Shown here: positions 46,193 through 61,700 of the stretch, piece by piece
Position numbering within the stretch: the first letter of the stretch is position 1
Layout of the letters: the number at the start of each line of letters is the position of its first letter
Source of the DNA: Pseudomonas sp. TH31
GTDB lineage: Bacteria > Pseudomonadota > Gammaproteobacteria > Pseudomonadales > Pseudomonadaceae
Direction of reading: 5' to 3'
Assembly: GCF_016650815.1 (NCBI RefSeq)
Contig: NZ_JAEKEZ010000033.1
Coordinates: 124,001 to 188,000 of the forward strand
DNA length: 64,000 bases
Position numbers and translations under genes: made by a program
The notes under the pieces: generated by a model
Seen by the model: only the letters and a program-made list of their open reading frames with translations
Database searches by the model: none
Told to the model about the DNA's origin: nothing

Positions 46193-48190
46193 ATGATCGC
46201 TGAAAAACCGACAGAACTCAGTTACAACCCGCACATGCCGCTGTCGCAGGCATTGTTGCTGCCGCGCATTGTCATCGAAGACACCATGCCGACCCTCGAT
46301 GGCGGGCAGTTCGCCGTTAAAGCCGTGGTCGGTCAGGACGTGTTGGTCACCAGCAAGGTGTTTGCCGACGGTCACGACAAACTGGCTGTGCGCATTCGCT
46401 GGCGCAACGAGGGTGAAGAGTCCTGGCACAGCGAAACCATGCAGGAGCTGGGCAACAATGGCTGGCAGGGCCGGTTCCGGGTCGAGCGCCAGGGCCGGCA
46501 TATGTACTGCATCGAAGCCTGGATCGATCTGTTCGCCAGCTTCTGTTACGAGCTGGAAAAGAAACACACCGCCCGCGTGCCGGTGAGCCTGGAGTTGCAG
46601 GAAGGCCGGACGCTGGTCCAGCAGGCCGTCGAGCGCAGCGACGGTCAGCTCAGCGAACAACTGGCGGGGCTGCACCATGAACTGTCCGGGCTGCTCGAAA
46701 CCGAGCAGGTTGCGCTGTTTCTGCACCAGCGTAGCGCCGAACTCATGGCCCAGGCCGATCACCGCGCTTTCCTGAGTCTGAGCCCGGAATACCCGCTGGA
46801 TGTGGAACGGGATATCGCCCAATTTGCCAGTTGGTACGAGCTGTTTCCACGCTCGATCACCGACGATCCGACCCGTCATGGCACCTTTAACGACGTGCAC
46901 GCGCGATTGCCGATGATTCAGGACATGGGCTTCGATGTGCTGTACTTTCCGCCGATTCATCCGATCGGGCGCAGTTACCGCAAAGGCCCGAACAATTCCC
47001 TGACCGCCGGACCCGACGATCCGGGCAGTCCGTATGCCATTGGCAGCGCCGAGGGCGGGCACGAGGCGATTCACTCCGAGCTGGGCACCCGCGAAGACTT
47101 TCGCAGGCTGGTCGTTGCGGCGGCGGATCATGGGCTGGAAATCGCTCTCGACTTTGCCATCCAGTGTTCCCAGGACCACCCGTGGCTTGAACAGCATCCG
47201 GGCTGGTTCAACTGGCGCCCCGACGGCACGATCAAATACGCCGAGAACCCGCCGAAGAAATACCAGGACATCGTCAACGTTGATTTCTACGCCGCCGACG
47301 CAATTCCCAGCCTCTGGGTTGAGTTGCGCGACATCGTGGTCGGGTGGGTCGAGGAGGGCGTGAAGATCTTTCGCGTCGACAACCCGCACACCAAACCGCT
47401 GCCGTTCTGGCAATGGCTGATCGCCGATGTCCGGGCGCTGCACCCGGAAGTGATCTTCCTCGCCGAAGCCTTTACCACCCCGGCGATGATGGCTCGACTG
47501 GGCAAGGTAGGTTACTCCCAGAGCTACACGTACTTTACCTGGCGCAACACCAAGTACGAACTGTCGACCTATTTCAGCGAGCTGAACGAGTCGCCGTGGC
47601 GCGAATGCTTCCGCCCGAACTTCTTCGTCAACACGCCGGACATCAACCCGGGGTTTCTCCACGAATCCGGGCGTCCGGGGTTTCTCATCCGCGCGGCGCT
47701 GGCGACTATGGGCTCAGGCCTTTGGGGCATGTATTCAGGCTTCGAGCTGTGCGAAGCCGCCGCCGTGCCGGGTAAGGAGGAATACCTCGATTCCGAGAAG
47801 TACGAGATCCGTCCACGGGACTTCAATGCGTCGGGCAACATCATTGCCGAGATCGCCCAGCTCAACCGTATCCGTCGGCAAAACCCGGCACTACAGACGC
47901 ATCTGGGGCTGAAACTCTACAACGCCTGGAACGACAACATTCTGTATTTCGGCAAACGCAGCGCCGACGGCAGCAACTTCATTCTGGTGGCCATCAGCCT
48001 CGATCCGCATAACGTCCAGGAAGCGAGTTTCGAGTTGCCGCTGTGGGAAATGGGCCTGCCCGACGACGCCAGCACCCAGGGCGAAGACTTGATGAACGGC
48101 CATCGCTGGACCTGGTACGGCAAATACCAATTCATGCGGATCGACCCGGCGCATCAGCCGTTCGGCATCTGGCGGATTACCGCCTCTTGA
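46193..48190 (+). CDS. glgE: Alpha-1,4-glucan:maltose-1-phosphate maltosyltransferase
   Basis: A 665-residue GH13_3 enzyme that adds maltosyl units from maltose 1-phosphate to an alpha-1,4-glucan. An N-terminal beta-sandwich precedes the barrel. The nucleophile is Asp-396 in IFRVDNPHTKPLPFW and the acid/base is Glu-425 in FLAEAFTTPAMM; the third Asp is in NTPDINPGFL. AAGGAG lies nine bases upstream. First gene of glgE-treS-glgB; a REP doublet separates it from treS. Confidence 0.95.
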   Translation: MIAEKPTELSYNPHMPLSQALLLPRIVIEDTMPTLDGGQFAVKAVVGQDVLVTSKVFADGHDKLAVRIRWRNEGEESWHSETMQELGNNGWQGRFRVERQGRHMYCIEAWIDLFASFCYELEKKHTARVPVSLELQEGRTLVQQAVERSDGQLSEQLAGLHHELSGLLETEQVALFLHQRSAELMAQADHRAFLSLSPEYPLDVERDIAQFASWYELFPRSITDDPTRHGTFNDVHARLPMIQDMGFDVLYFPPIHPIGRSYRKGPNNSLTAGPDDPGSPYAIGSAEGGHEAIHSELGTREDFRRLVVAAADHGLEIALDFAIQCSQDHPWLEQHPGWFNWRPDGTIKYAENPPKKYQDIVNVDFYAADAIPSLWVELRDIVVGWVEEGVKIFRVDNPHTKPLPFWQWLIADVRALHPEVIFLAEAFTTPAMMARLGKVGYSQSYTYFTWRNTKYELSTYFSELNESPWRECFRPNFFVNTPDINPGFLHESGRPGFLIRAALATMGSGLWGMYSGFELCEAAAVPGKEEYLDSEKYEIRPRDFNASGNIIAEIAQLNRIRRQNPALQTHLGLKLYNAWNDNILYFGKRSADGSNFILVAISLDPHNVQEASFELPLWEMGLPDDASTQGEDLMNGHRWTWYGKYQFMRIDPAHQPFGIWRITAS

Positions 48191-48221
48191 GTGCAGGCAT
48201 CGACGGCTGCTGATTCACCCC

Positions 48222-48325
48222 GTAGGAGCTGCCGAAGGCTGCGATCTTTTGATCTCAAGCTTTTGGCGCCTTGGACATTGCCGAAGATCAAGATCAAAAG
48301 ATCGCAGCCTTCGGCAGCTCCTACA
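48222..48325. repeat. REP doublet, type B, inside the glgE-treS-glgB operon
   Basis: CGTAGGAGCTGCCGAAGGC to the inverted copy ending CGGCAGCTCCTACA. It occupies most of the 201-base gap between glgE and treS. Confidence 0.9.
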
Positions 48326-48391
48326 CTGGGTTGCCAGTGCCAAGTGGGTGTTGCGCCTTACTCGCGCTATCGAATTCAACAGGAGTTTCAA

Positions 48392-51733
<3,342 letters not shown>

Positions 51734-51735
51734 TC

Positions 51736-53967
<2,232 letters not shown>

Positions 53968-53984
53968 TTTAAAACCGTGTCGCT

Positions 53985-54088
53985 CCCTTCGCGGGCAAGC
54001 CTCGCTCCTACAGGCGTTATGTCGTGCCGAAATGACGATGACGCGACCAACACAAATCCTGTAGGAGCGAGGCTTGCCCGCGAAGGCG
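53985..54088. repeat. REP doublet, type A variant
   Basis: CTTCGCGGGCAAGCCTCGCT and GTAGGAGCGAGGCTTGCCCG, in tail-to-tail order, between the convergent glgB and autotransporter genes. Confidence 0.85.
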
Positions 54089-54123
54089 CCAGATCAAACA
54101 ACATACCTATTGCGGTTAACCCC

Positions 54124-55191
54124 TCACCACCGCATCCGAATCCCCAAACTCCCAATAATCCCGTTCAAATCATTCGCGTCCACGGCACTGCTGTAATCGG
54201 CACTGATGTACAAGCTGACGGTGGGCGAGACCCTGGCCACCAATCCAAGCCCCAACTCGACCGTGGATGAATTGCGACTGCTGCTGATCTTGTCCACCTG
54301 ATCCAGTGTCACGGTATTCCCGGTATACATGGTGTGCCACAGGTTGGTCCGCACATAGGGTTCGACTGGCAGGCCATTGATGGCGTAGTTGCCTTTCAAT
54401 TGGGCGCCGACCCGACCGCTCCAGGACGACAGATCGCTGCTGGTGGCGTTATTGGCACCGGCATAGGGCGTGTCCAGGGTAATGCGCTGGTTAACCAGCT
54501 GGACCTGGGGTTCGATCACCCAGTTGTCGCCCAGGCCGATGGGGAAACCACCTTCTACCGATACCGTCATCGCGCTGCCTTCAGCGGTTTGCCGCATCCC
54601 TTGGGCATCTCGGCTAAAGCCGTTGACCCGGCCGCCGCTGGCAGTCAAGTCGACGTGCCAGCCTTGGGGGCCGATCAGGCTCCAGTAGGCGCCGAGGGCC
54701 TGGCCTTGAAGGTTGAGGGTGTCGTTGCCGGGGTCAGTAAAGGCGCGATTGCTCAGCAGGCCGTTGCTGTTGCCCTGGTACTGGCTGATGCCCCCCACCA
54801 ACCCGACTCGTTGCACCCGGCCGCCGCTGCTTTGCAGGGTCAGGATGGCCGGGCCTTTGAATTCGTCTGCGCCGGGGAGCGAAAAAGCCCCGGATAGAAC
54901 ATTGGTTTCTGCCAGGCGTGAAGCCTGCCCGTAGAGTTGATCCCAGGCACCCGGCGCGGCGTCTTCGATGGTCAGGTGTGAGCTTCGCATGTCCGGGGTT
55001 GCACTGAAGTGCCCCGGGTAAATGGCCGCGATGTTTGGCAAGGTCAACGTCGGGACGTCCTGGCGATACCAGGGGGTGGCGTCATCCTCGGCCGGCCCGG
55101 CCTGCACCTCCATGGACGAGCACAGCAGGAGTGAACCCGAGACCGTGTAAAAAGTAATTTTTATCTCTTGTTGGGTGAATGAAGTTTTCAT
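54124..55191 (-). CDS. Autotransporter beta-domain protein with a minimal passenger
   Basis: A 355-residue outer membrane beta-barrel with an N-terminal signal region (hydrophobic GSLLLCSSMEVQAG). After only about 60-70 residues comes an autotransporter barrel of about 280 residues ending in DLNGIIGSLGIRMRW, the C-terminal BAM-targeting strand. The start of its passenger is nearly absent. The barrel is homologous to that of the neighbouring gene at 55514 (both have the pattern ...EPYxRxNLWHT...). It could be a surface barrel in its own right or an autotransporter that lost its passenger. Candidate promoter at 55349-55378. Confidence 0.83.
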   Translation of the reverse strand: MKTSFTQQEIKITFYTVSGSLLLCSSMEVQAGPAEDDATPWYRQDVPTLTLPNIAAIYPGHFSATPDMRSSHLTIEDAAPGAWDQLYGQASRLAETNVLSGAFSLPGADEFKGPAILTLQSSGGRVQRVGLVGGISQYQGNSNGLLSNRAFTDPGNDTLNLQGQALGAYWSLIGPQGWHVDLTASGGRVNGFSRDAQGMRQTAEGSAMTVSVEGGFPIGLGDNWVIEPQVQLVNQRITLDTPYAGANNATSSDLSSWSGRVGAQLKGNYAINGLPVEPYVRTNLWHTMYTGNTVTLDQVDKISSSRNSSTVELGLGLVARVSPTVSLYISADYSSAVDANDLNGIIGSLGIRMRW

Positions 55192-55513
55192 GGAGGTCTA
55201 CCTTGCAAACGCATGCCATATCGCGCTTTGGCGTCTCTCCTACCCCGAATGAGGGGCGACCGAATGGATTGGGGCAAGCCTCTGGCCGCCCGTTTTTGCA
55301 GGTTTCTGAAGGCTTGCCCCTGGTGATATTTCCGGGGGTAGTACGGTGTAGCTAAGAAGACCTGTGGCCTTGCGTCAAGAAAATGGCCGATAAATGGTAT
55401 GGCTATTTTGGTGATTACAAATAACTGATTTTTGGCGTGTCTATAAGTTATTGTTTGTAAAAAAAATCATCAAAAACCGCTGATACAAGGGCTTTCGATA
55501 GCTGGCTATCGGC
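55192..55513. other. AT-rich intergenic region between the two autotransporter genes
   Basis: About 320 bases. The part from 55370 to 55500 is markedly AT-rich (runs such as TTGTTTGTAAAAAAAATCAT). It contains the candidate promoter at 55349-55378 and a small GC hairpin near 55240-55256. No coding frame was recognised. Confidence 0.5.
55349..55378 (-). promoter_or_regulatory. Candidate sigma-70 promoter of the short autotransporter
   Basis: On the minus strand TTGACG (55373-55378), 18 bases, then TAGCTA (55349-55354). About 160 bases upstream of the start at 55191. A weak match. Confidence 0.3.
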
Positions 55514-58135
55514 TTACCAGCTCATCCTTATCCCGATGTTGCCGACGATTCCACGCAACTGATTGCTGTCAATATTGCTGGTGTAATCGGTACTGGCGTA
55601 CACACTCACGGAGGAGGCGACGCTTCAGTAGGACCCCGACGCCAAGATCGGCAGACGAGGATCGTTGCTGAGTCTGGATCTGGTCGGCATGGTCGAACGT
55701 CACCGTGTCGGTGCCCGAAAAGGTGTGCCACAGATTCGCCCGCAGATAAGGTTCCAGAGGCCGGCCACTGATCTCATAGCGGGCCTTTAAGCGAGCGCCG
55801 AGGCGACCGGTCCAGGCACCGTCGGAGTCAAACGACACCCGTGAAATGCCGTCGTCCTGGCTGTCCAGGGAAATCTTCTGATGGATGACTTGTGCTTGCG
55901 GTTCAACCACCCAGTTGCCTGGCAACGCGATCGGGTAGCCGACCTCTGCCGAAAGGCTCAGGGCATGGCCGCGGTTGTCGATTTTGAGGCCGCGATCGGA
56001 ACGGTTGTCGCCGTCAAACCGAGTGCCCATGGCCACGGTATCGAGGTACCAGCCTTCAGGATCGGTCAGCGTCCAATACAGGCCAAAGCTGTCGCCTTCC
56101 AGTTCCACATTACCGGCGTGCTGGCCTTCAAAGCCTTCGTTGAAACCGTCGACATCGCCCTGCAAACGGGTGTGGCCGACGAAGAACCCGGTGCGTTGGG
56201 TTTGCCCGCCCGAGGTCTGCGAACTGTACAGGTCGTTACCGACCTGAAAACCGTCCAACGAACCATTGAGCCGTGGCGTGACAGTGCCGGCCCAGGTCTG
56301 GTCGAAATTCTTGCCATACACTCGACCCCAGCCGGCGCCGAACGCCCCGGTTTCAGTGAGCAGTCGTTGATCGCCCTGACGATCATGGAAAGTGCCAAGG
56401 GCACTCAAGGTCAGTTGCGCGGCGGCGGGTGGCAGCACCGACCAGGTCGGGACTTCCGGTCGATACAGCGGAATCGGCGCAGCGCCCGGTACGGCAGCGG
56501 GTAATACCGGTAGCGTTGGAGCGCCGACCGCAACGATGATAGGTGGCAAGGATGGATCGGGGTTGGGAATGCTTATGATCGTCGGCGTCGCAGCTGCCAC
56601 GGGTATCGCCACCACCGCAACGATGATCGGTGGCAAGGCTGGATCGGGGTTGGGAATGCTCATGACCGCTGGCGCGACCACCGCCGAGCGAAGGTACCAA
56701 CTGTTTTCGGAGCCTGCGGTCACGCCACCCTTGAAGAGGCGGTAATCGTAAGCACCCGCCGACACCGGGCCCTTGAGGACAAACGCGGTGTTATCGCTGA
56801 CCGCCGAGCCTTGGGCCTGGACCAACTGGATACCGTTCTGCAGGGTCAGACCGCCGACGCCGCCGAGGTTGGTGACACTGATCACAGTACTTCCGGTCAA
56901 GGTCCCGTCATTCACCACCAGTTTGTCGCTGGGGGAGCTGTCGTCGCCGACAACACTTTGCAACAGCAGTTGGCCGCCATTGCCAGCGTAGTTGCCTTGC
57001 ACCGTCAGGGTGTCGTTGGTGCGAGTGTTGCCGCTGGCCAGGTCGATCACCCCGGCGTTGTTCAGGGTTGCGAATCGACCTGCGGTGAAGGGTGTGATGC
57101 TGCCCTGGGTGGACGTCAGCGTGCTGCTGCCATCAATGTTGAACACCCCGGTGCCGCTGATGCTGTCGCCAAGAACGACTTTACCGGCGAGGTTGAGTTG
57201 CGAGCCGTTGCTCAGATTGACCGTTTCCCAGTTGATGTAGCGGGCGGGGTTCGCAGAGTTGGTGTGATCAAAGGTCAACAGGTCATTGCCGGGACCGCCG
57301 TCAATACTCGGGGTGAGGGCGAGGGTGTTTTCATCCAGATTGCTCAACGTCGCACGGTCATTGCCGTCGCCCATCAGGATGGCTGAACGGATGATTCCGC
57401 CGCCATTCCAGACCAGAGTGTCGTCGCCAGTACTGGCGCGTATTTCGCCGACAATCTCGCCACCGGTGACGGTGATGCTGTCGTTACCGCCGCTGACGCT
57501 GATATTGCCGCCGATTCGCCCGCCCGAGACGATAATGGTATCCGTGCCAAACCCGGTGACCAGGTTGCCGAGGATCTGGCCGCCCGAGAGGTCGAAAATA
57601 TTGTTATCGAGCTTCATGTCAACCCGGCCAATGGTCCCGCCAGTCATCCTCGCCACATCACCGTCTTCGAAAGCGCCGGTGATCGTGCCGCCCGTCATCA
57701 GGAAGGTATCGCGCCCGTCGCCTTGGGCGAGGGACTGAATCGTCCCGCCGCTCATGATGAAATTATCGATGCCGTTGCCTTGGCTGACGGCGCCAGTGAT
57801 TTGCCCGGCGCTGATGCGCAGGCTGTCGTTGCCACTGCCCTGATCCAATTGACCGGTGAGGGTGCCGGAGTTCATTTCCACCGCGTCGCTGCCGGCACCG
57901 AAGGTCACATTGCCGTTGATCCGGCCGGTGCCATTGGCGGGGAAGGTCAGGCTGTTGTTGCCCGCCAGATCGGTCAATGCACCGCTGGTGCCGCTGTCGC
58001 AGGTGAATACATCGTTACCGGGGCCGGCAATCAATATGCAGGCACCGGAGGCTGGGGGCTGACGAAAATCAACAGTGAAACGGGTACAACGAAGACCTGC
58101 GGCAAAGTCCGCAGAAGCCCGATGTAACGACTCAT
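55514..58135 (-). CDS. Autotransporter with repeat passenger (beta-helix), frameshifted as given
   Basis: 873 residues after two corrections. Start at 58135 (MSRYIGLLRTLPQVFVVPVS, signal). The passenger (about 35-480) has repeats of about 20 residues with GGxI and GxGxD cores (GGTIQSLAQGDGRDTFLM; GGTITGAFEDGD; GGRIGGNISVSGGNDSITV), consistent with a parallel beta-helix. A Pro/Ala-rich linker with duplicated IPNPDP units leads to the barrel (about 590-873) ending GNIGIRMSW. Frame breaks at 58054-58058 (five C where six give VSPPASGACI) and 55624-55625 (an extra A; without it LLSVASSVSVY). Function probably adhesion or surface enzyme; undetermined. Confidence 0.85.
56527..56664. repeat. Tandem duplicated segment in the autotransporter linker
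   Basis: A stretch of about 48 bases beginning ACCGCAACGATGAT recurs 87 bases on (56527 and 56614). In protein it duplicates SIPNPDPxLPPIIVAV. The offset is a multiple of three, so the frame is preserved. Confidence 0.8.
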
Positions 58136-58330
58136 GGTGAATCCCTGCTTTGAGTTTCGGGGATATCATCCTTGGTGGTTCGCCGGACTTTGAATTAACT
58201 CGATTTCATGAATTACGCGAGACCTGTGCCCTAACGACTTGAATCTGCTACTCCTTAGCTTTTTAAGGTGTAGACGCATTCTTGGGGTCTGGTCAGTGCG
58301 GCTGACGAATGGTTCGGTCAAAAGTATGAG

Positions 58331-59080
58331 TCAGAGGTGTATTTCCACCGCCAAGGGCAAATGGTCAGAGAGGTGGGTCCACGGTTTGTTGCCGAGAATT
58401 TTCGGTTGATGGCTGCTGGCATTGCGCAGGTAGATACGGTCAAGCTGCAACAGCGGAAAGCGGGCCGGGTAAGTCTTCGCGGGCTGCCCTTGGTGGCGTT
58501 CGAAGGCTTCGTGCAGGTATTCGCGCCGGGCGAGGGCGGCATTGCCTTGCAGTTGCCAGTCATTGAAATCACCGGCGATGATCACCGGTGCGTTGTCGGG
58601 CAGGGAATCGAGCAGTTGGCAGAGCAACTGCAACTGGCGATGGCTTTCGAGCAGGCTCAGGTGCACGCAAATCGCGTGGACTTCGGCGTGGCCCGGCACG
58701 TCCAGCACGCAGTGCAACAAGCCACGGCGCTCGGGGCCGGTGATCGAGACATCGAGGTTGCGATATTCGCGGATCGGGTATTTCGACAGCAGCGCGTTGC
58801 CGTGGTGCCCGTCGGGGTAGACCGCGTTGGGGCCATAGGCGAAATCACTCCACATGCTGTCGGCGAGGAACTCGTAGTGCGACACCTGCGGCCAGGCGTT
58901 GTAACGGGCAGAGTGCCGCTCGTGCTCACCGACTACTTCCTGGAGAAACACCAGGTCTGCCGAGGTGCTGCGTACCGCTTCGCGCAGTTCCGGAAGGATG
59001 GCGAGGTGCTGCAGCGCGGCGCCACGGCCGAGCTGTTTGGCTCGGCGTGGCATCCGTATACGCGGGAGTTGCTGGGACAT
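58331..59080 (-). CDS. EEP-family (endonuclease/exonuclease/phosphatase) protein lacking N-terminal catalytic motif
   Basis: A 249-residue protein. The later EEP motifs are clear: FLQEVVGEHERHS (acidic metal ligand), CVHLSLLESH, VIIAGDFNDWQ and THLSDHLPLAVEIHL (final His). Close Pseudomonas relatives have a LTxNTHKG motif before RRFILPELREAVR; here the sequence runs ALQHLAILPELREAV, so about 15 codons with the first metal-binding Asn are missing without a frameshift. It may be inactive. The ATG at 59080 is the best start; there is no strong ribosome site. Confidence 0.78.
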   Translation of the reverse strand: MSQQLPRIRMPRRAKQLGRGAALQHLAILPELREAVRSTSADLVFLQEVVGEHERHSARYNAWPQVSHYEFLADSMWSDFAYGPNAVYPDGHHGNALLSKYPIREYRNLDVSITGPERRGLLHCVLDVPGHAEVHAICVHLSLLESHRQLQLLCQLLDSLPDNAPVIIAGDFNDWQLQGNAALARREYLHEAFERHQGQPAKTYPARFPLLQLDRIYLRNASSHQPKILGNKPWTHLSDHLPLAVEIHL

Positions 59081-59098
59081 CGTTCGCACAGAGTCCCT

Positions 59099-59190
59099 TG
59101 CAGGAGCGAAGCTTGCTCGCGAAGGCGGCTTAACATTCAACATTGAAGTTGACTGACATGCCGCCTTCGCGAGCAAGCTTCGCTCCTACA
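59099..59190. repeat. REP doublet, type A variant
   Basis: TGCAGGAGCGAAGCTTGCTC and inverted copy ending CAAGCTTCGCTCCTACA. Confidence 0.85.
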
Positions 59191-59202
59191 GTTGGTCGGT
59201 GA

Positions 59203-61159
59203 TCAGAACGCGAAACACGAGCAGCCAAACGCGCCCCAAAACCCTTGGAAATCACTGACCGGCGCCGACGACATCCGCGCCTGTTGGTGACTGTGAGCAT
59301 GCACCGCACACGCCCCGACACACTGGTGAACCTGTGCCGTCAGCGGCGCCAACGGTTTCCAGTGCCCCGGCACCTTGGCCACCGGCGACCACTGCGGCAC
59401 CACCGGAATCGGCGGCGGTGAGAGCTTGTCGAACTCGACGGCGCCGTAGACGATCTTGCCATCGACGATGGTCAGCACCGATTCGATCCACTTGATCGCT
59501 TCGTCCTCGATGTGGAAGTAGTCCGCTGACAGTGCAATCAAGTCCGCCAGTTGCCCGACTTTGATCTGGCCTTTCTGGCCTTGCTCCGACGAGAACCAGG
59601 CGCTGCCGTGGGTGAACAGCTCCAGCGCCGTGTCGCGGCTCAAGCCTTGCGGGTACAGTTCCAGGCCACCGACGGTGCGGCCGCTGACCAGCCAGTACAG
59701 CGAAGTCCAGGGGTTGTAGCTCGACACGCGGGTGGCATCGGTGCCGGCGCCGACCGGGATACCTTCGGCGAGCATCCGGGCAATCGGCGGGGTGTGCTCG
59801 GCAGCTTTGGCGCCGTAACGGTTGACGAAGTATTCGCCCTGAAACGCCATGCGATCCTGAATCGCAATGCCGCCGCCCAGGGCTTTGACCCGCTCGATGT
59901 TCTGTGGGGTGATGGTTTCGGCATGGTCAAAGAACCATGGCAAGCCATCGAACGGAATGTCGCGGTTAACCTTCTCGAACACGTCGAGCATGCGGCCGAT
60001 GGATTCGTTGTAAGTGGCGTGCAGGCGAAATGGCCAACGCTGTTCCACCAAGTGCCGCACCACCGGTTCCAGTTCCTGTTCCATGGTTTGCGGCAGGTCC
60101 GGGCGCGGCTCGAGGAAGTCTTCGAAATCCGCCGCCGAGAACACCAGCATTTCCCCGGCACCGTTGTGCCGCAGGAAGTCGTCGCCCTGACCGTAATGGG
60201 AGGTGCTGGTCCAGTTCTTGAAATCGCTCAGTTCTTCCTTGGGTTTCTGAGTGAACAGGTTGTAGGCGATGCGCACGGTGAGCTGTTTGTCGTTGGCCAG
60301 TTGCTGGATGACTTGATAGTCGTCCGGGTAATTCTGGTAACCGCCGCCGGCATCGATGGCGCTGGTGAGGCCGAGGCGATTGAGTTCACGCATGAATTGG
60401 CGGGTCGAGTTGACCTGATATTCCAGTGGCAACTTCGGCCCCTTGGCCAGGGTCGAGTAGAGAATCATCGCATTCGGCCGGGCGATCAGCATGCCGGTCG
60501 GGTCGCCATTGGCATCGCGCACGATCTCGCCACCCGGCGGGTTCGGCGTGTCGCGGGTGTAGCCGACCACTTTCAGCGCCGCGCGGTTGAGCAGGGCGCG
60601 GTCGTACAGGTGCAGGACGAACACCGGGGTGTCGGGTGCGGCTTTGTTCAGTTCTTCAATCGTCGGCAGGCGCTTTTCGGCGAACTGGAATTCGGTCCAG
60701 CCCCCACCACTCGCACCCACTGCGGCGTGGGTGTGCGGTCAGCCTGGTCCTTGAGCAGGCGCAAGGCATCGACTAGTGACGGCACGCCTTCCCAGCGCAG
60801 TTCGAGGTTGTAATTGAGGCCGCCGCGAATCAAGTGCAAGTGCGAGTCGTTGAGGCCGGGATCACCGTGCGACCGTGCAGGTCGATGATTTGCGTGCCGG
60901 GGCCTTGCAGGGCCATGGCCTGGGCATCGCTGCCGACCACCACGAAGCGTCCGTCCTTGATCGCGACGGCACTGGCCTGGGGTTTCTTGCGGTCGACGGT
61001 GTGCAGGCGTCCGTTGTACAGAATCAGATCGGCCGGGGCATCGGGCATGGTTTTACTCCCTGCGAAAAGTGGACTGACCCAGGCACCGGCGGTGCCTGCC
61101 GAAAGGCCATGCAGTACACGGCGGTGATTGAATCCGTCGTGGTCGTCAGGTGGGCTCAT
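59203..61159 (-). CDS. YtcJ-like amidohydrolase, frameshifted twice as given
   Basis: 652 residues after two corrections. The N-terminus has a short RR-containing hydrophobic region (NHRRVLHGLSAGTAGAWVSP), possibly a Tat signal. The catalytic barrel has the YtcJ (COG1574) order: GLNDSHLHLIRGGLNYNLEL, WVRVVGGWTEFQFAEKRLP, AIDAGGGYQNYPDDY, WFFDHAETITPQNIERVKAL and GAGTDATRVSSYNPWTSLYW. The breaks are at 60856-60857 (two G where three give VIPGLNDSHLH) and 60711-60715 (five G where six give VVGGWTEFQF). The C-terminus has an unusual Cys/His-rich tail (HQCVGACAVHAHSHQQA; GAFGCSCFAF). Substrate unknown. Confidence 0.85.
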
Positions 61160-61322
61160 GGCAGTGTTCTCCGCATGACTCTTCGTAAAAGAAGTCGGAT
61201 CGAACAGCCGATGTCTGACGCATGCGGCCAGAAGGAATATAGACCGCAAATCCGCTGGCAGCCTGTTTTAGGTCCCTGATAGATCAGTTAGATTCCTGCC
61301 CGCCCAAACAAGGATGTAGACG

Positions 61323-61487
61323 ATGATTAAACTCAGTAACCCGAAAGGTATCTTGATCGCTGCGCTGATCGCCGTCGGCCTGGTCGGGACTTATCTGTAT
61401 GCCAGTCAGGCCAGCGCTATCCCCGATACTGTCATGATGACGGCTGACTCTATGGGGAGGGTTGCAACGTTCGATGCGACAAAGTGA
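61323..61487 (+). CDS. Small single-membrane-segment protein
   Basis: A 54-residue protein. One hydrophobic helix (ILIAALIAVGLVGTYLYASQ) near the N-terminus, then a short polar tail. AAGGATG lies nine bases upstream. It is divergent from the amidohydrolase gene and followed by a type B REP. No family was recognised; length and membrane topology make it a plausible small protein gene. Confidence 0.5.
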   Translation: MIKLSNPKGILIAALIAVGLVGTYLYASQASAIPDTVMMTADSMGRVATFDATK

Positions 61488-61526
61488 AATGGATGACGCC
61501 GGCACGTGCTAAACCAGGATGATCAC

Positions 61527-61626
61527 GTAGGAGCTGCCGAAGGCTGCGATCTTTGATCTTGATCTTTTCGGCACCGATGAAGATCACAAGCAAGATCAAA
61601 AGATCGCAGCCTTCGGCAGCTCCTAC
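61527..61626. repeat. REP doublet, type B
   Basis: GTAGGAGCTGCCGAAGGCTG and inverted copy ending CAGCCTTCGGCAGCTCCTAC around GATCTT-rich centre. Confidence 0.9.
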
Positions 61627-61637
61627 GCTAGAAACGA

Positions 61638-61660
61638 CGAATCCCGCCAGGCGGGATTCG
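61638..61660 (-). terminator. Terminator downstream of the SCP2 gene
   Basis: CGAATCCCGCC-AG-GGCGGGATTCG-type perfect palindrome (61638-61660) with a weak T stretch on the minus strand. A second hairpin (GGCTCCC/GGGAGCC, 61675-61694) lies between it and the SCP2 stop. Confidence 0.6.
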
Positions 61661-61700
61661 TGTGCAGCCAGAGAGGCTCCCCAAGGCGGGAGCCGTCATC

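Noticed and set aside
46115..47662. A 515-codon open frame opposite glgE
   Set aside because: Shadow of a clearly recognised enzyme; composition is typical of antisense frames.
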